Shown here one piece after another: positions 45,641 to 57,961 of a stretch of DNA of 64,000 nucleotides. The notes below the pieces were generated by a model that saw nothing but the letters and a program-made list of their open reading frames with translations, was not told where the DNA came from and searched no databases. The stretch spans positions 8,114,707 through 8,178,706 of the forward strand of contig OZ023182.1 of assembly GCA_963995505.1 (NCBI GenBank), written 5' to 3'. The DNA comes from Hypericum androsaemum. Its lineage: Eukaryota > Streptophyta > Magnoliopsida > Malpighiales > Hypericaceae. Every line of letters begins with the position of its first letter. The stretch's first letter is position 1. The position numbers and the translations under genes are program-made.

Positions 45641-46270
45641 TAGAAATAATCTCGCTTAATTGTCGTGATTTTCTTTTCAGGAAGTTAAATGGTCAATCTA
45701 GTGGTGAGCAGGAATCGAATCAAATTCATTTATAATTCGTTGAATCCGAATAATTAAAATCATGATTCGTATTCAACTCGTTCAAAAATGAATTCGAATC
45801 CGAATTGAAATCATCCGGGTTTGATTTTTTTTAAATTCAATTTATTTGAGTTTTTTTTAACTTTTCAGGAAAACTACTTCTTTTCAAATTTGATCATATT
45901 TTTTTCTTTTTATATATAATTCGTCAAATCGAATCGAAAATTCGATTGACCGAATTAACAAATTTGGATATGTGGATTCTTATTCGATTGGTCTGAATTG
46001 AGATTCGTTTGAGCCGGTTCAAATCTAAGTCAATTTTTTGACAAATCGAATCAAAATTAAATCTAAATCGGATTCAATTTATGATTACACTAACTTAGTC
46101 TTCGGTAAACAGGCCATCTTTTTTTTTGAAGAGGGTGGCCTAGAAACCTTTCATTCCTAGATCGCGCAAGGACCAATCCAAACCAACAGCAACGAACCTA
46201 ACTACAACACTAACACAAACAAACCAAGTTCCACCTAAGATACTAAGCAAACAGTACACCAACATCAACA
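45641..46270. other. AT-rich intergenic with TTCGAAT motifs and LINE-tail-like end
   Basis: The stretch 45710-46090 is rich in GAATCGAAT/ATTCGATT words, similar in style to 14820-15428, but with no matching ends. The stretch 46110-46260 (poly-T, then GAAGAGGGTGGCCTAGAAAC) looks like another LINE 3' tail on the minus strand. Confidence 0.4.
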
Positions 46271-46279
46271 AAACACTAA

Positions 46280-47456
46280 GGGGTAATTACTATCAGGCTC
46301 CTAGTGTTTGGCATATTAGCCACTCACCCCCTATAGTTTGGAAATCAATTAAAAACTCCTCCTAGTTTGGTAAAATTATACTTTCAGGCTCCTGGCTGAC
46401 GTCATCGGAGTTTTTTTCATTTTTTGGTTATGGAAATGACAAAAATACTATTCAAAAAAATATCAACCCTCTTCAACCTCTAGATCAACGCCAAAAATCA
46501 TTAGAATCAATTAAAAATCAAAACTTCAACCAAATCAATTACAACGACTAATTACTAACAAAATCAAAGAGTTTTTCCTTTAAGGTTCTTCGTCATTTAA
46601 GGTTCAAAGTTCCAATCTTTTTCCTCACCTAGGTCTCTTTGTTTTCTGCGTTTGGAATTTAAAGACTGGGGCTTTATAATGCAGAGAGGGGGTGCTTTTT
46701 GGGTATGTGGGTTGCTCTTAATTGGAACCATAGATTGGGAGGTAAGGCCCATAATCTTCTTTCCCCTCGCCAAAGTACCACTGCTCGTCGAAGCCGTAAT
46801 CTTCTTTCCCCTCGCCAAAGTACCTGAACCTCCCCGACAAGCCAAAGTACCTGAAGCTCGGGCTGGCTCACTTGGCGAGGACCCCACTGGCACGCGGGCT
46901 ATTCAGTGGCTAGCGGGGGAGGATCTCCATTGGCCTCAGCCTCCTCCACAACCCAGCTGTCCTCCTCCTCGACGAACCCACCTCGGAGATAGACAAAAAA
47001 TTGCCCAATCCACGCGGTGGAGCTTCCTCTCGAGCAGGGCAGAGGCCTCGACGGGGGCTGGGGTCGGGTTCAACTCCTCCCCAGGAAGAGGTCACCGATT
47101 GCGTTGTTTGGAGAAGAGGAAGGTGGAGGTGGTTGCTTTGGATGTCGTCGGAGGACCGAGAATTTTGTTTTGTTGGCTTTTGCAAGATTTTTGGTTGATT
47201 TTGGATTGGGTGTTCATGTGTTATTCATTGTTATTGAATTTATGGGCTCGAAAAAAAAGGTACATCTTTTTTATTTTTTCTAAGGGTATTTTTGTCATTT
47301 CCATGACCAAAAAATGAAAAAAAACTCGGATGACATCAGCAAGAGCCCTGAGAGTATAATTTTACCAAACTAGAAAGAGTTTTTAATCAATTTCCAAACT
47401 AAAGGGGGGAGAGTGGCGAATATGCCAAACACCAGGGGCCTAATAGTAATTATTTC
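46280..47456. mobile_element. Mutator-like element, possible gene capture
   Basis: The element is 1,177 bp. Terminal inverted repeats are about 170 bp (46280-46455 and 47285-47456), with outer ends GGGGTAATTACTATCAGG and CCTAATAGTAATTATTTC. It is flanked by a perfect 9-bp direct repeat AAACACTAA (46271-46279 and 47457-47465). The interior is distinctly GC-richer and stays open on both strands for long runs (plus 46652-47317; minus 47185-46910), with a 25-base direct repeat CTTCTTTCCCCTCGCCAAAG inside. This is the profile of a Pack-MULE, but I cannot identify a donor gene. Confidence 0.88.
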
Positions 47457-47465
47457 AAACACTAA

Positions 47466-49260
47466 TAAACGACATCAACTGAATAGCCAAGAGACCCCAA
47501 ACAGCTTGTGGGGGGACCAGTAAAATTTATACCGACCGGTCCCCCCCAGTCTTAGGCTAAAATGGACGACTGTCGGTCCCTGGTAGGCAGGCGAGCGGCG
47601 TTGGGGATCTCCTGGATGGCTGCGCTGAGCTCCTAGGTCCAGGGGAAGCACCTGGACGGCGCCGACTAGCGCACGATGAGCTCTTAAGCGGAGCCGGTTA
47701 GTGCGACTTGAGTTTCTAGGTCTAGACGAGCTCCTGGACGGCCTCGACTTAGATGATGCTTGGTCGGAGAGGGGACAGAGCCGGACCGGATCTGTCACGA
47801 ACCAAGTGCCCGGTGATGATGGATCGAACGATCCCTGGAGGTGGAATGAAGGTTGGATCTTTAGGGTGGGCTTGGCTTGATCTGGTTCAAGTTATCCAAA
47901 AAAACAAAACAAGAAAAGAAAAAGAAAGAAAAAAAAAAGAGATGAGAGGAAGAGGTAGGGCGAAGATGGACGAAGAGGCTGCGTTTGTTATGTAGTACGG
48001 GATAGGCTTGGACAACGATTTTTGTCCAAGCCCATGTTTGGTACAACAAATGGCTTAGACAAAATAAAAAAATTGTTCAAGCCTTACTCAAATTCTTGTC
48101 CCATTTAAATTCATGGGCCTAAAAAATTAGTCCTAGAACAGAAATAAAACTATTCTATTTTTACCATACTACCCTTACTTTTTTATATTTATTTCTTCTT
48201 TCTCTTACCCTTACACGCCATTCACCCACATCAAAAGGCTCGGATTCTCACATCGGAGTTTAGGGTTCTTCACGCCAAGAGAAAACCATATATTTATCTT
48301 TATTTGCCAATTTAATTTTTTAATCTTATGCATATTCATGTGATTAAAGATAAACACTCAATTATCTTGTATCCAGTTCATGCGATTATTACTAATATAT
48401 TTTTTGCATCTATAATTAAGTTCACGTCTGGGTTTTAATAGACCAATCAAAAACATGACGATGACTAATTTTTCAACACAATAGTTTGCTTTGCTGGTTA
48501 TTTTGATCTGTGTGTTTTCAAAATTAACTAGACATGAAGTACTAAAATTTGGGATTCAACTACTGCAAAATCTCAGTTATGTTAGTTTGTTTCGAGAATT
48601 TATAATCCAATCATGTACTAAAGTTACCAAATACAAAATAGAACAGCTAGAACAAACAAGTCTGTCCAGTACTGTTCTATTCTGTTTTTCTAGTTCTATC
48701 CGGTCCTATGCACCAAACGTAGCCAGAAGGTCTAAGAAAATAATGCCAGCTATGGCAAGAAGATACAGTATCTACCTTCTTGGTTAACAAAAGTACGGGC
48801 CATATGGATAGATACGGTATCTACCTAAAAGGAAAAATATCATTTTCTTAACGTAACGATTTCTACATAGGAAAATATTTATGGCAGAAAATTTCCTAAT
48901 TAATAAAGGATCAATTTGCACTCACCTCGTAGGTTCATAGAACCATGATCCAATCAATTCCATTTGTCATTAAATAAAGACATTACTCTTTCTCTTTAAG
49001 ACAATCAAGTGCATTTTAAAAACTAAATAGATCATCCTTCACAAAGAATCACAAAACTACTAGCTGCATCTTGTATGACTTCTTTTGCACAGATTAGAGT
49101 TGCCGAGTGAAGCTCAATTATTTTAAGTTGTTTAACCAAGCAGAGATCATATATCATATATACTATACTTTTGTTGTCAACAGTTTCACCTAATTCACTT
49201 CTACTATAGATTTTTTTTCAGTTTACTTAATTCTACTAGCGATCATATATCATATATTGG
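47466..49260. other. Gene-poor intergenic DNA
   Basis: A GC-richer patch at 47500-47850, then AT-rich DNA. Reads such as GTCCAAGCCCATGTTTGG (48027) and CTATGCACCAAACGTAGCC (48707) look like remnants of small transposon ends, but I could not pair them. No gene is supported. Confidence 0.4.
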
Positions 49261-51470
49261 TAAGTGCTATCTAAGTACATACCAAGACAACACCAAAAAT
49301 GTATCTAAAAAAGTGTCCCAAGGTCATACAAAAATTGACCTCAATATACGCCAGACATCGGGCAAGTCTATCCGAGTTGTAATACAAAATACCCAAATTA
49401 CGGAGGGTCAAATCTTTGAAATTGGTCCGGCCCACAAGCAACATCGTTGATCGTTTGGAGGATTTTGGAGGTATCATTTTCCTCGAAAAGCCTTCGTAAA
49501 TAACATCGTCTTCTACCTCCATTCCAACAATGATCGAGCTAAAGCTAAACTCCGTCATAGGTCTCTTCGGTGACCTAATTTTCACTTTTCGAAGTGGAAA
49601 CTTCAAGAGGGTTGCAACTTTTTCCGTGGACAAGGTCACGATAACTTGAATGGGTCGGCGTCGACTGAATCAAATTGCCTTTGTAACCCTTCTTGCGAAC
49701 ATCAGGAGGCAATGCCACATCATCGTGAACCATCTCATCATAAGCATCTAAAAGACCCACTAGCTAGTCCTCCTCCATATCCATGACTAGAACCGAATGA
49801 AGGTCAACCAAGCCAACAGGTTCAACAACAGAAACTGGATCAGCAGCTTGAATATGCACTTTATCGAGAGCATGAGAAGAGAGTGTAACAGGCCCAGAAG
49901 CAGCAACGTCAATAACGTGAGAAGCATTAGAGAGATGTGGACCAGAAGCACAAACTCCTTCAAGAGGTTGCCCACCAAAAACCTATGAACCAACATCACC
50001 ATTCCCACTCATCGAAACAAACCCGGGCTCCACACTTGTAGCAAAGAATGCAGCGAGGGGCTGCCCACCAGAAGTTGAGCCCTCCACAGTAACTAATGGT
50101 TGCACAGCAGCAACACCAACAATAGGGAGAAATGACTCAACAAAATCAGTAGCAAGAAGCTGCCCAACTAAAGCAGTAAAAGGCTGCGAGATACATTCAG
50201 CCACCAGAGGAATAGAATCAATGAGCTACACCACCTCCTCGTCATGAAAACCAGATTCAATAGCCATAACATCGAGGCTACCAGAACCCGCAAACTCATC
50301 CACGCAACCCGTCGCACAAAAAAATCATGTTGATTCTCAACAAGACCTGCAACTACTTTCTCAACCTTTATGTCATAAAGCTCTAATCCAACTTTCATCC
50401 TCAGATTCAGAAGAATTTTCCTCGGAGAGGAAGAAGAAACGAGAACAAAAGCAGCATCCAAACATTTCCTACTAGAGGAAAGTGAATGAACAAATTTGAC
50501 ATCACTAAATCTATCTTTTAACCACTCCATGAACGAATCTGACCAGACCTACAAAGGGATACCCTTAAATTGGAGCCAGACACTCTGTGACAAAGCACGA
50601 AAGCCCGGCGACCAATAATGCACAATAGTCTTAAAGAATGGAGATAGCTTAGAGCTCCAGAGTACCAAATTCTCCAAAGATTTAAAAGAAATGAGTACCT
50701 CGTCACCACTGAGAGCTCTAACTTGAAAGCTCCGAACTCCAAAGTTTTAAAGATTATGTTCGATGCACCACAATTGACCTAGATTGATTAAGATAGTCAC
50801 CAAGCAGCGATTCAGCCAATCTTCGAGCTGCTCCTCTGGGGAAAAGTACTTGATATCCTCCTAAACATCCTCACAAGAACGAAATGGCTGACCGAGTGCC
50901 TTTCCCCAAGAAGCACCAGAAATCACAGCGTAAGACCGATCCTTGCTCACCCATTAAGGCTCATGGGGAAGACCTGAAATAGGAAGAGTCTCTTAAGTTT
51001 TGGGAACACCGTTGGTTGTTCCCCTCGTAGCCAGTGATGCAGGGACACCCTTTGCCGCTCCCTGGGCAAATTTTGCCTTAGAGACGAAGAGGTGTTTCTT
51101 CTCTACCAATAAGTTGCTAGTTTTGAGGACGACGACAACGACATCATTCTGAAAAGCGACCCTAAGAAAAACCAAAACAAGAGTTCTGCTTCGAATTTTT
51201 GTTGGCCACGAATACGTCGACAGCCGGGCAAAATTATTTGAAGAAATCCCAAAGGTAACCAAAGTTCTAATGAGAAGGAAGATTGTCTACGAAAATTGAG
51301 GACGGTGACACCATTGGGAGTTGGGGTAGATCTACTGCCTTCCCCTAACCTTCTTGCCGTCGGAAGGTGGAGACGGCCGGCGGTGGAGTGAGAGGAAGCC
51401 TGGAGAAAAAAAGGGCTACAGTGATTAATGATTAGTTTTCGGGAGAAGGAGTTTGGCACTTAGCTTCAGT
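49261..51470 (-). pseudogene. LINE ORF1 (DUF4283-type) remnant
   Basis: The minus strand from about 51,460 to 49,270 carries frameshifted pieces of a LINE first ORF. An N-terminal stretch gives TSNLLVEKKHLFVSKAKFAQ. A nucleic-acid-binding DUF4283-like part at 50730-50520 reads SGDEVLISFKSLENLVLWSS, KLSPFFKTIVHYWSPGFRAL and SQSVWLQFKGIPL. A long low-complexity linker then runs to 49,600. There are many stops. The endonuclease and reverse transcriptase of ORF2 are not visible downstream, so the copy is incomplete. Confidence 0.7.
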
Positions 51471-53330
51471 GAGATCCTCCGGTTTTTTGTTCTTGGGAAT
51501 ACAATAATACTTGTTGGAATAGCATTATCATTTTTCAAAGGTCTATATCGCTTAAACCTAAATTAGGCTGATCAATTGAATATCTGGACACTAAGTGTTA
51601 TATAACCAATTTTACTTATAAAAAAAAGTGTTACATAACCAAGAAAATACCGGCTATGGGAGATCAATTATTTCAGAACAATTAATTACCAAAGTGTAAA
51701 TTCTTTAAAGAAAAATTAATGATATTGTAAGATGCACGGTGCCAACAACATATCCACCGTTAGATTATAATAAAAATGTCCCAGCACCATATCTTCTTTG
51801 ATCACAAAAATGATTGTTTTACTTGCTTGGTACCCCAGTGAACTTCGTCAACGTGTAGCCCTCTCCCAAACACCATGTCCCAATATTTATTAAAATAAAT
51901 TGCAAAAATGAACCTGTCTGCCCAACGGAGCTATACATAAATTAGGAAATCGAAGCGCATTTGTTTTTCTCCGCTCGCCCGTCTACTCGCCGGCAATGAG
52001 TTGATCGGAGTCTAACGACTATTATCGAATAAGACGAGTTGCCTCGCATCAAAATTCTTTCCATCCCGCGTAAGGAGAAAAAGGGACTTCGAAGTTTAGA
52101 TTATTGTCTATCATCCGAAGTTTTTTGATTTTTTCGAAACAAAATTATTTTTAACGGGATATTCATAGTCAAAAATTGTACAACTCTATTTATGATGACT
52201 ATCAATATTTTTTTCACTCGTAATACTTTGAACTCAATACGTCGGTAACAAAATCTAAAATTTTCACTATTTATACCAACTCGTAATTAACTCTATTAAT
52301 AAGTCGGTCATCACCACTTAGACAAGGTCATACACGTTTCTTGATCTTTTGAGCATAGATATTTTGTGTTCCTAGTGGAGACAAGTGGGAGAGCACCCTC
52401 TGAAATGGTATTTTCAATTGACAACGATCCATTGTTAATTTGGGGTCTAGTTCTAGTATAAGCCAGCGGGTGATAAGATATTTCAGGCCTCTTAAAGGAT
52501 AAGAATGCTGTTCTGTAAGTACTGTAATCAAGGAGAAGATTAACAAATTGTACCCATTTCTGGATCATATATATGTCTGTTTTGTCTACAGGGGTCGAGA
52601 GATAATTTTATATTTTCCTTCAGCTCCATTATTTTATATTTTCCTTCAGCTCCGGGGAATGGTTACGGCGCCACAAATATAGCTGGCGTTTCACAACGTT
52701 CAGCGCATCAATATGTATAAATTAATTAACTATGTTCAGGTACCAAATGATGGATGTATTCCAAGTTTTATATATTACTCATCTTTTTTTTTTCTCACAC
52801 AAAGTTAATCCATCAAAAGTCAAATGTACAAAGGTTGAATATTGAATGGACGCTCTTAATTGATGTAGCATGATATTATTTTTTGGTCGATAAGGTATCT
52901 AGATATTTAATTAATCTAAATTCGAACTCTTAGAACTTTAAAAAAGAATTTGGATTTAGTGGGACCATAAGGAATAAAGAGGTTTTGGGTGGCAATCTAG
53001 CAAATAAAATGGCAATCGGTGGGCAATTTTGAAAAACAGATACTAAATTTACCGCGCTACAAATTGGGGATGGGACAATTTTGGAAAAATAACAAAAGAA
53101 AAAACTTAATTCAAAACAGACCATTTTAATCTCCTAAACCTTGTGTTAATAAAGAAAAATTCGGATCAAAGTCCCAATTTTTTTCGCCGCCACTACTAGA
53201 AATCAACAAGGAACCTCTGCGACTTGAATTTACATCTGGCCAATGTTTAACTTTATGATTTGAGAATATTTCATCTTATTTTTATAATTGAACATGAATC
53301 TTTATATACCATTCTCGTAAATCAGTCATA
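51471..53330. other. Intergenic, AT-rich
   Basis: No gene is recognised. A duplicated TTATTTTATATTTTCCTTCAGCTCC-type motif occurs at about 52,610-52,650. Confidence 0.45.
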
Positions 53331-53339
53331 CATATTGGC

Positions 53340-54125
53340 TTTATCATCTTCGTATATATAAAGATGGTATAATATAAGAATAATATTGATACATTATAAA
53401 ATTGACATTGGTACAAAATATGCGGTCGTAATTAACATGAATTATTATATTGTCACGCCAATAATGCATTTTCCACGACTACTTTACGAGATTGATATCC
53501 AAATTTAATAGTATTGGTATACTGTAAGAATAATATTGGTACCTTAAACGAATAACATTGGAACAAAATATGATGTTGTAATTACATGAATTATTATTTT
53601 GTCATGCCAATAAATATTTTTCAATTTTTACATGGTCGAGTACTATTCATTAGAGACCTTAGTATGAATGATGGGAGGGGCGTGCCATTGTTATTTCACA
53701 TATATAACAATATCACTTCAGTTACATTCCAATGTGTTGACATATGTAAACTAATAACACTTCATATATAAACCATTACAAGAACATTATATACCACCAT
53801 CGATTGCTATTAGAACCCAATCGATTGTCATTAGAACCTATATAAATAAAATAACAATAAATGTCAATTGAACCTGAAAATAATCTGAAATAAATTTGAA
53901 ATCAATATCACTTCATGTATAAATCATTGCAAGAACATATGAATACCAATTTTACTTCACATATAAACAAACTCCAAAATAAAGATTAAAAAAGAATCTA
54001 AAACTAAACGACTTGTATAAACCATTGCAAGAACATATGAATACTAATTTTACTTCACGTATAAACCAATGCCAGAATAAAGATTAAAAAAGAATCTGAA
54101 ACCAAACGACTCCCATTAGAAGGAG
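53340..54125. repeat. Two sets of degenerate direct repeats
   Basis: The stretches 53360-53500 and 53520-53640 share AAGAATAATATTG, then GGTACAAAATATG or GGAACAAAATATG and GTAATTAACATGAATTATTA. The stretches 53895-54005 and 54010-54120 share CATTGCAAGAACATATGAAT, TTTTACTTCAC and AATAAAGATTAAAAAAGAAT, with a period of about 115 bp. They are non-coding. Confidence 0.75.
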
Positions 54126-55130
54126 AAAGTCGGCACAAGACGGTGATAGGACGGCGAGGGGATCTCATGGCACAGGACGACGAGGCGACTCAAGCGGGGG
54201 TCAGTCTGAAATCGGATAGTGGGGATAGCGAGGGGGATCTCACGGGGAACGGTCGGTGAGTGGACGAACTGTTGCTAGTTGCCAGGCTCTCCGATCGTCG
54301 GGCTCGTCACAGGGTTGTCGGTCTCCGGGCTCGTCACAAGCACGTCGTTAAGTAAAGAGGAGAAAGTCTCCATCTGTTGCAAAAGAGGGCAAAGGCAATC
54401 AAATAGGAGGTGGTGACTAGGGGAACGGTCGCCGGGCTCATCGCACGCTCGCCGATTTAGGAAGGGGAGAGAATAGAGAGGAGAGGCGACTTGGAGGGTC
54501 ATTTTTTTTAAAAAAGAAATTCTTGGTCAAACAGATGGAATGGAGGGCAAAGCGTGGGAACCATGGTAGGGTCTTTTGGGTGAAAATCCAAAAATGTCCA
54601 TGGGAACAAAGTCACTCAATTTGATTGTTGGTTCTCCTATATATTTTTTTTAAATGACATAGGACGGCCCACAACAAAGTCCCCACTACGGGGATACATC
54701 TCATGCAGTACTCACTCAATCCATTCTTTTTTAAAAGGCAAAAAGTGGAATTAGATTTCTGGCTGAACTAATCCTAAAAGGAAATCCCGCATTTGGACAA
54801 TAAAACCATAATAATCCTATAAATAAACGGTAGAAATTATTTGAATCTGTTTAAAAATCTTAAATTCGAGTAGTTAACAAATATAAGAAGGAATGGTGTA
54901 GTCCGAAATAGCGATTTTGGCTTCTCATTCCAATGGCAAACGCCAGGGCAAGTTAAGCAAGAGCTAGGAAGGAAATAATACACGAGATCAGCCGTCCTAC
55001 GTAAGAAGCATCCATAAATTGTTTTGGGTCCAAGACGCGGAGATACATGCCGCCAATTTTTACATATAGTCAATAATAAATGTTCGACAACTAAGAGGGA
55101 CCAGATTTGGTACTCGAGTGACCTTTCTAG
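54126..55130. other. Intergenic with GC-rich patch
   Basis: The stretch 54130-54500 is GC-rich with GGCGAGGGG/CTCACGGGG words and open frames but no recognisable protein. AT-rich DNA follows. Confidence 0.4.
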
Positions 55131-55139
55131 TATGGTCGT

Positions 55140-55360
55140 GGAGAGCGAATCATTTTATCATAATTGAGCGAACTATTTTATCGTACCTGAGCGAACCATT
55201 TTATCCAACCTCTTTTTTCTAGGCAAACCATTTTATCCCGGGTGCGGTCCCGATTTTTTCGGGACAGTTCTGTGAAACTATTTTATCATAACTGAGTGAA
55301 CCATTCAATCATAACTGGAAGAACCATGCTATCATAACACGGCGAACCATTAATCTCCCA
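55140..55360. repeat. Degenerate minisatellite, GAACCATTTTATCATAAC
   Basis: Seven or eight imperfect copies of a 22-28 base unit (GAGCGAACCATTTTATC...) occur here. In the middle is a short palindromic piece, CGGTCCCGATTTTTTCGGGA. A second hairpin (TCCTGGAGTATTTTACACTC followed by CAGGA) is at 55369-55393. Confidence 0.7.
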
Positions 55361-57961
55361 GAACGGTCCTGGAGTATTTTACACTCCAGGACCGAATGCA
55401 CTTCCGAACTAACATATGATATAATAATTGATAAAGATTTGATCTAATAGTACAAAGTACGAAAAGATTTGACGAGATTTAGAATTCTAATTCTTCAATT
55501 ATTTGTGTAAATTTATCTTTTTAAAATATAATTGACTAGGCATTGGAGTGATTAGTCGGCGGAAACATATCATGTGTTGTGGAATCAATTTAACACCAAA
55601 CCCCATCACTAAGCCATTTTTATTAGCTGGAATTCGCAATTTCTTAATGTGGGTGGGTGCGTGGGCCTGATACTAATGGCAGTTGAGAAATTGCCATGGT
55701 TGGTTGAGATAGGAGCAAAGAAATTGTTATGCGGTTGCCTTGGTGGGACACACAGAGTAATTTTAGGGTGTTAATTTATAGATCATTGTGTCTCGATAAA
55801 ATCATAATTATTTGATATATTAAATTATATTTGTGAAATTTTTAAAATTTTCAACATACTCGAGTTAGTTGTGGGATTCGCAAATCTTACCCAAGGGAGC
55901 AAGGTTGTCAAAATCGGGATCCTGCCGAGGATCGTTTTGGTATAGAAAAATCGTAGATTGGAGGATCGTAACACAGATTACAAGATCCTACCTAATAGAA
56001 AAAATTATAGAGATAACTAAGAAACATAAATTTTTATTAATTTAATCATAAATTATGAACACTCATTGTCTCAAATATAATCTAAAAACATAATTTTCTG
56101 AAATATCATCTAAAAAATTTTAATTCAACAAAGCATTCTAGTTAGTCTGCTCATCAAACCCAACATCTTCCTCCATACGATCTTCACCTCTTACTCCATC
56201 AAATTCGTCATCAAGGTTGTGAATCTCCAACTCATCTTCAGCGGCGGCTGCTGGAACATGGAGGGAACTAGTTGAAAAAAATCTTGCGATCTTACGATTA
56301 TACTCGGCGATCCTACCGATCTGTTTAACATTAAGATATTGCATGCGATCCAGCACGGTGGAGCAATGGCGACTCGTAAAATCGTGTGATCTTATGATTA
56401 TAATCGTGATGCTAACAACCTTGCAAGAGAGACTACTAATGGGCAGTAGCCACCAAATTGTTAGAGGCCAAGTCGAAAAAGTGCAACGGTCATCTTGCTT
56501 TCCTTTGAAGTCCATCAAACTTCCGGTTAATAATGGATTGTATAATCCCACACGTTAAGAGATAGCAATGATACTAAGCTTTGGGAGCTTATATTGTACA
56601 GTGACGGCCAAGGAACTCATTATTCATCCATACAATTGGAAACCCAGATATCATATCCATGTGCCATAGATTAAATATGTTGGATTCAAATAATGTAGCA
56701 ACGGATTGTATATATAAATGCCTAAATTAAATAGTTCATGTTTGAATCAAACCTATGTTAATATGTCAATTATTATCTGAATACCATATAATATGTCAAA
56801 ATTGTAAGTTTTTGTTGTGCGAGGAAAATTGCCCCCCATTTCCATATAGCTCCGCCCTGGCTAAAGCCTATAGACTTGTAGTTCAAGACTCAATCAAGGT
56901 CAAGAAAATCACAATAGTATTATTAATGTATCCACTTATTTTAGTAAAACCATTAATGTATTGCTTTTATTTTATGGGTTCGGATTCAGTAGGAACAAGA
57001 GTTGTCCCAACTGAAATGCATCAAGTCATTATATTTATAAATATGGTTTTTAATGATTGTAAGATGATTTTTAATGAAATCTGATAGTCCAAACAAAATT
57101 TTCTCTGTGGAAGCGACTTTTATGTTGTACCCACTCAATTCAAAACTTTTATTTTAGAGCAGCAGAATATGTCAATGAGCCGCGCTTCGACGTTTCGAAG
57201 ATCTCGCCTCCGCGATTGACGCAAAACCAAGGAAAGGGGGCAGCACCTAGATGCAATTTGCTTCAAAATATTGGTAATCATGTTTCACTTAATTAAATTC
57301 CTTTTGTTTTGATATAATAATTCCTGAAGCTTGTTATTAACGTTGAGTGAGTACCCGTTTTTAAATGGCAGAAATTCGGTTATTAGATTGCGAAGTGTAC
57401 AGCTAGAAGGTGAAAAAGTCTTTGTCCTCGAAGGGGACGATCTAAGAATATTAAATGAATATTTTTTTAAAAACTGTTTATTAAAATTTTCAAATCTAAT
57501 TTAAAATATTAAAATAATGAGAAACTTTCAAACTTTTATCATGCCAGTATACGCTAAAAACAATGGGTACCAAATTAACTGGCTCGTATCAGTAGAAATT
57601 TCATATCTAACCTAAAACTTTAGATCAATTAATAAGTAAATTTTTTACACTTATAAATAAACTCATCACTCTTCTAATTACCAATACGATAATCTCAACT
57701 GTATTAAACTCAATAAAACAACTTTGTCTTAATTTGTGGCCTCTACAGAGTTGATATAATTATTCATTGGACCATTAATCAAAACAAACAGGCTTCATTG
57801 TGCTGGTCAAATTGGCAATGGGCCGTAGGAATCTATATTACGAAATGGGCCGTCTTCGGACAATCTCTCTAGCTTTTTTCCTTCGAAGATTCCAAGTCCC
57901 GGCTATTAGTACAAGAAAGAAACAATAACGACACCAACTACAAACGGCACATGAACTTGGG
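55361..57961. other. Gene-poor DNA with small inverted-repeat remnants
   Basis: A possible small element spans about 55,902-56,424: AAGGTTGTCAAAATCG on the left, TAACAACCTT on the right, rich in GATCCT/GATCGT words. A minus-strand frame there (56551-56138) ends in an acidic stretch similar to hAT transposase tails. The stretch 57045-57160 resembles 42430-42545. No functional gene is seen. Confidence 0.4.

Noticed and set aside
47475..47995. Overlapping open frames in a GC-richer patch
   Set aside because: No recognisable protein similarity and no splice or element structure; not supported as a gene.
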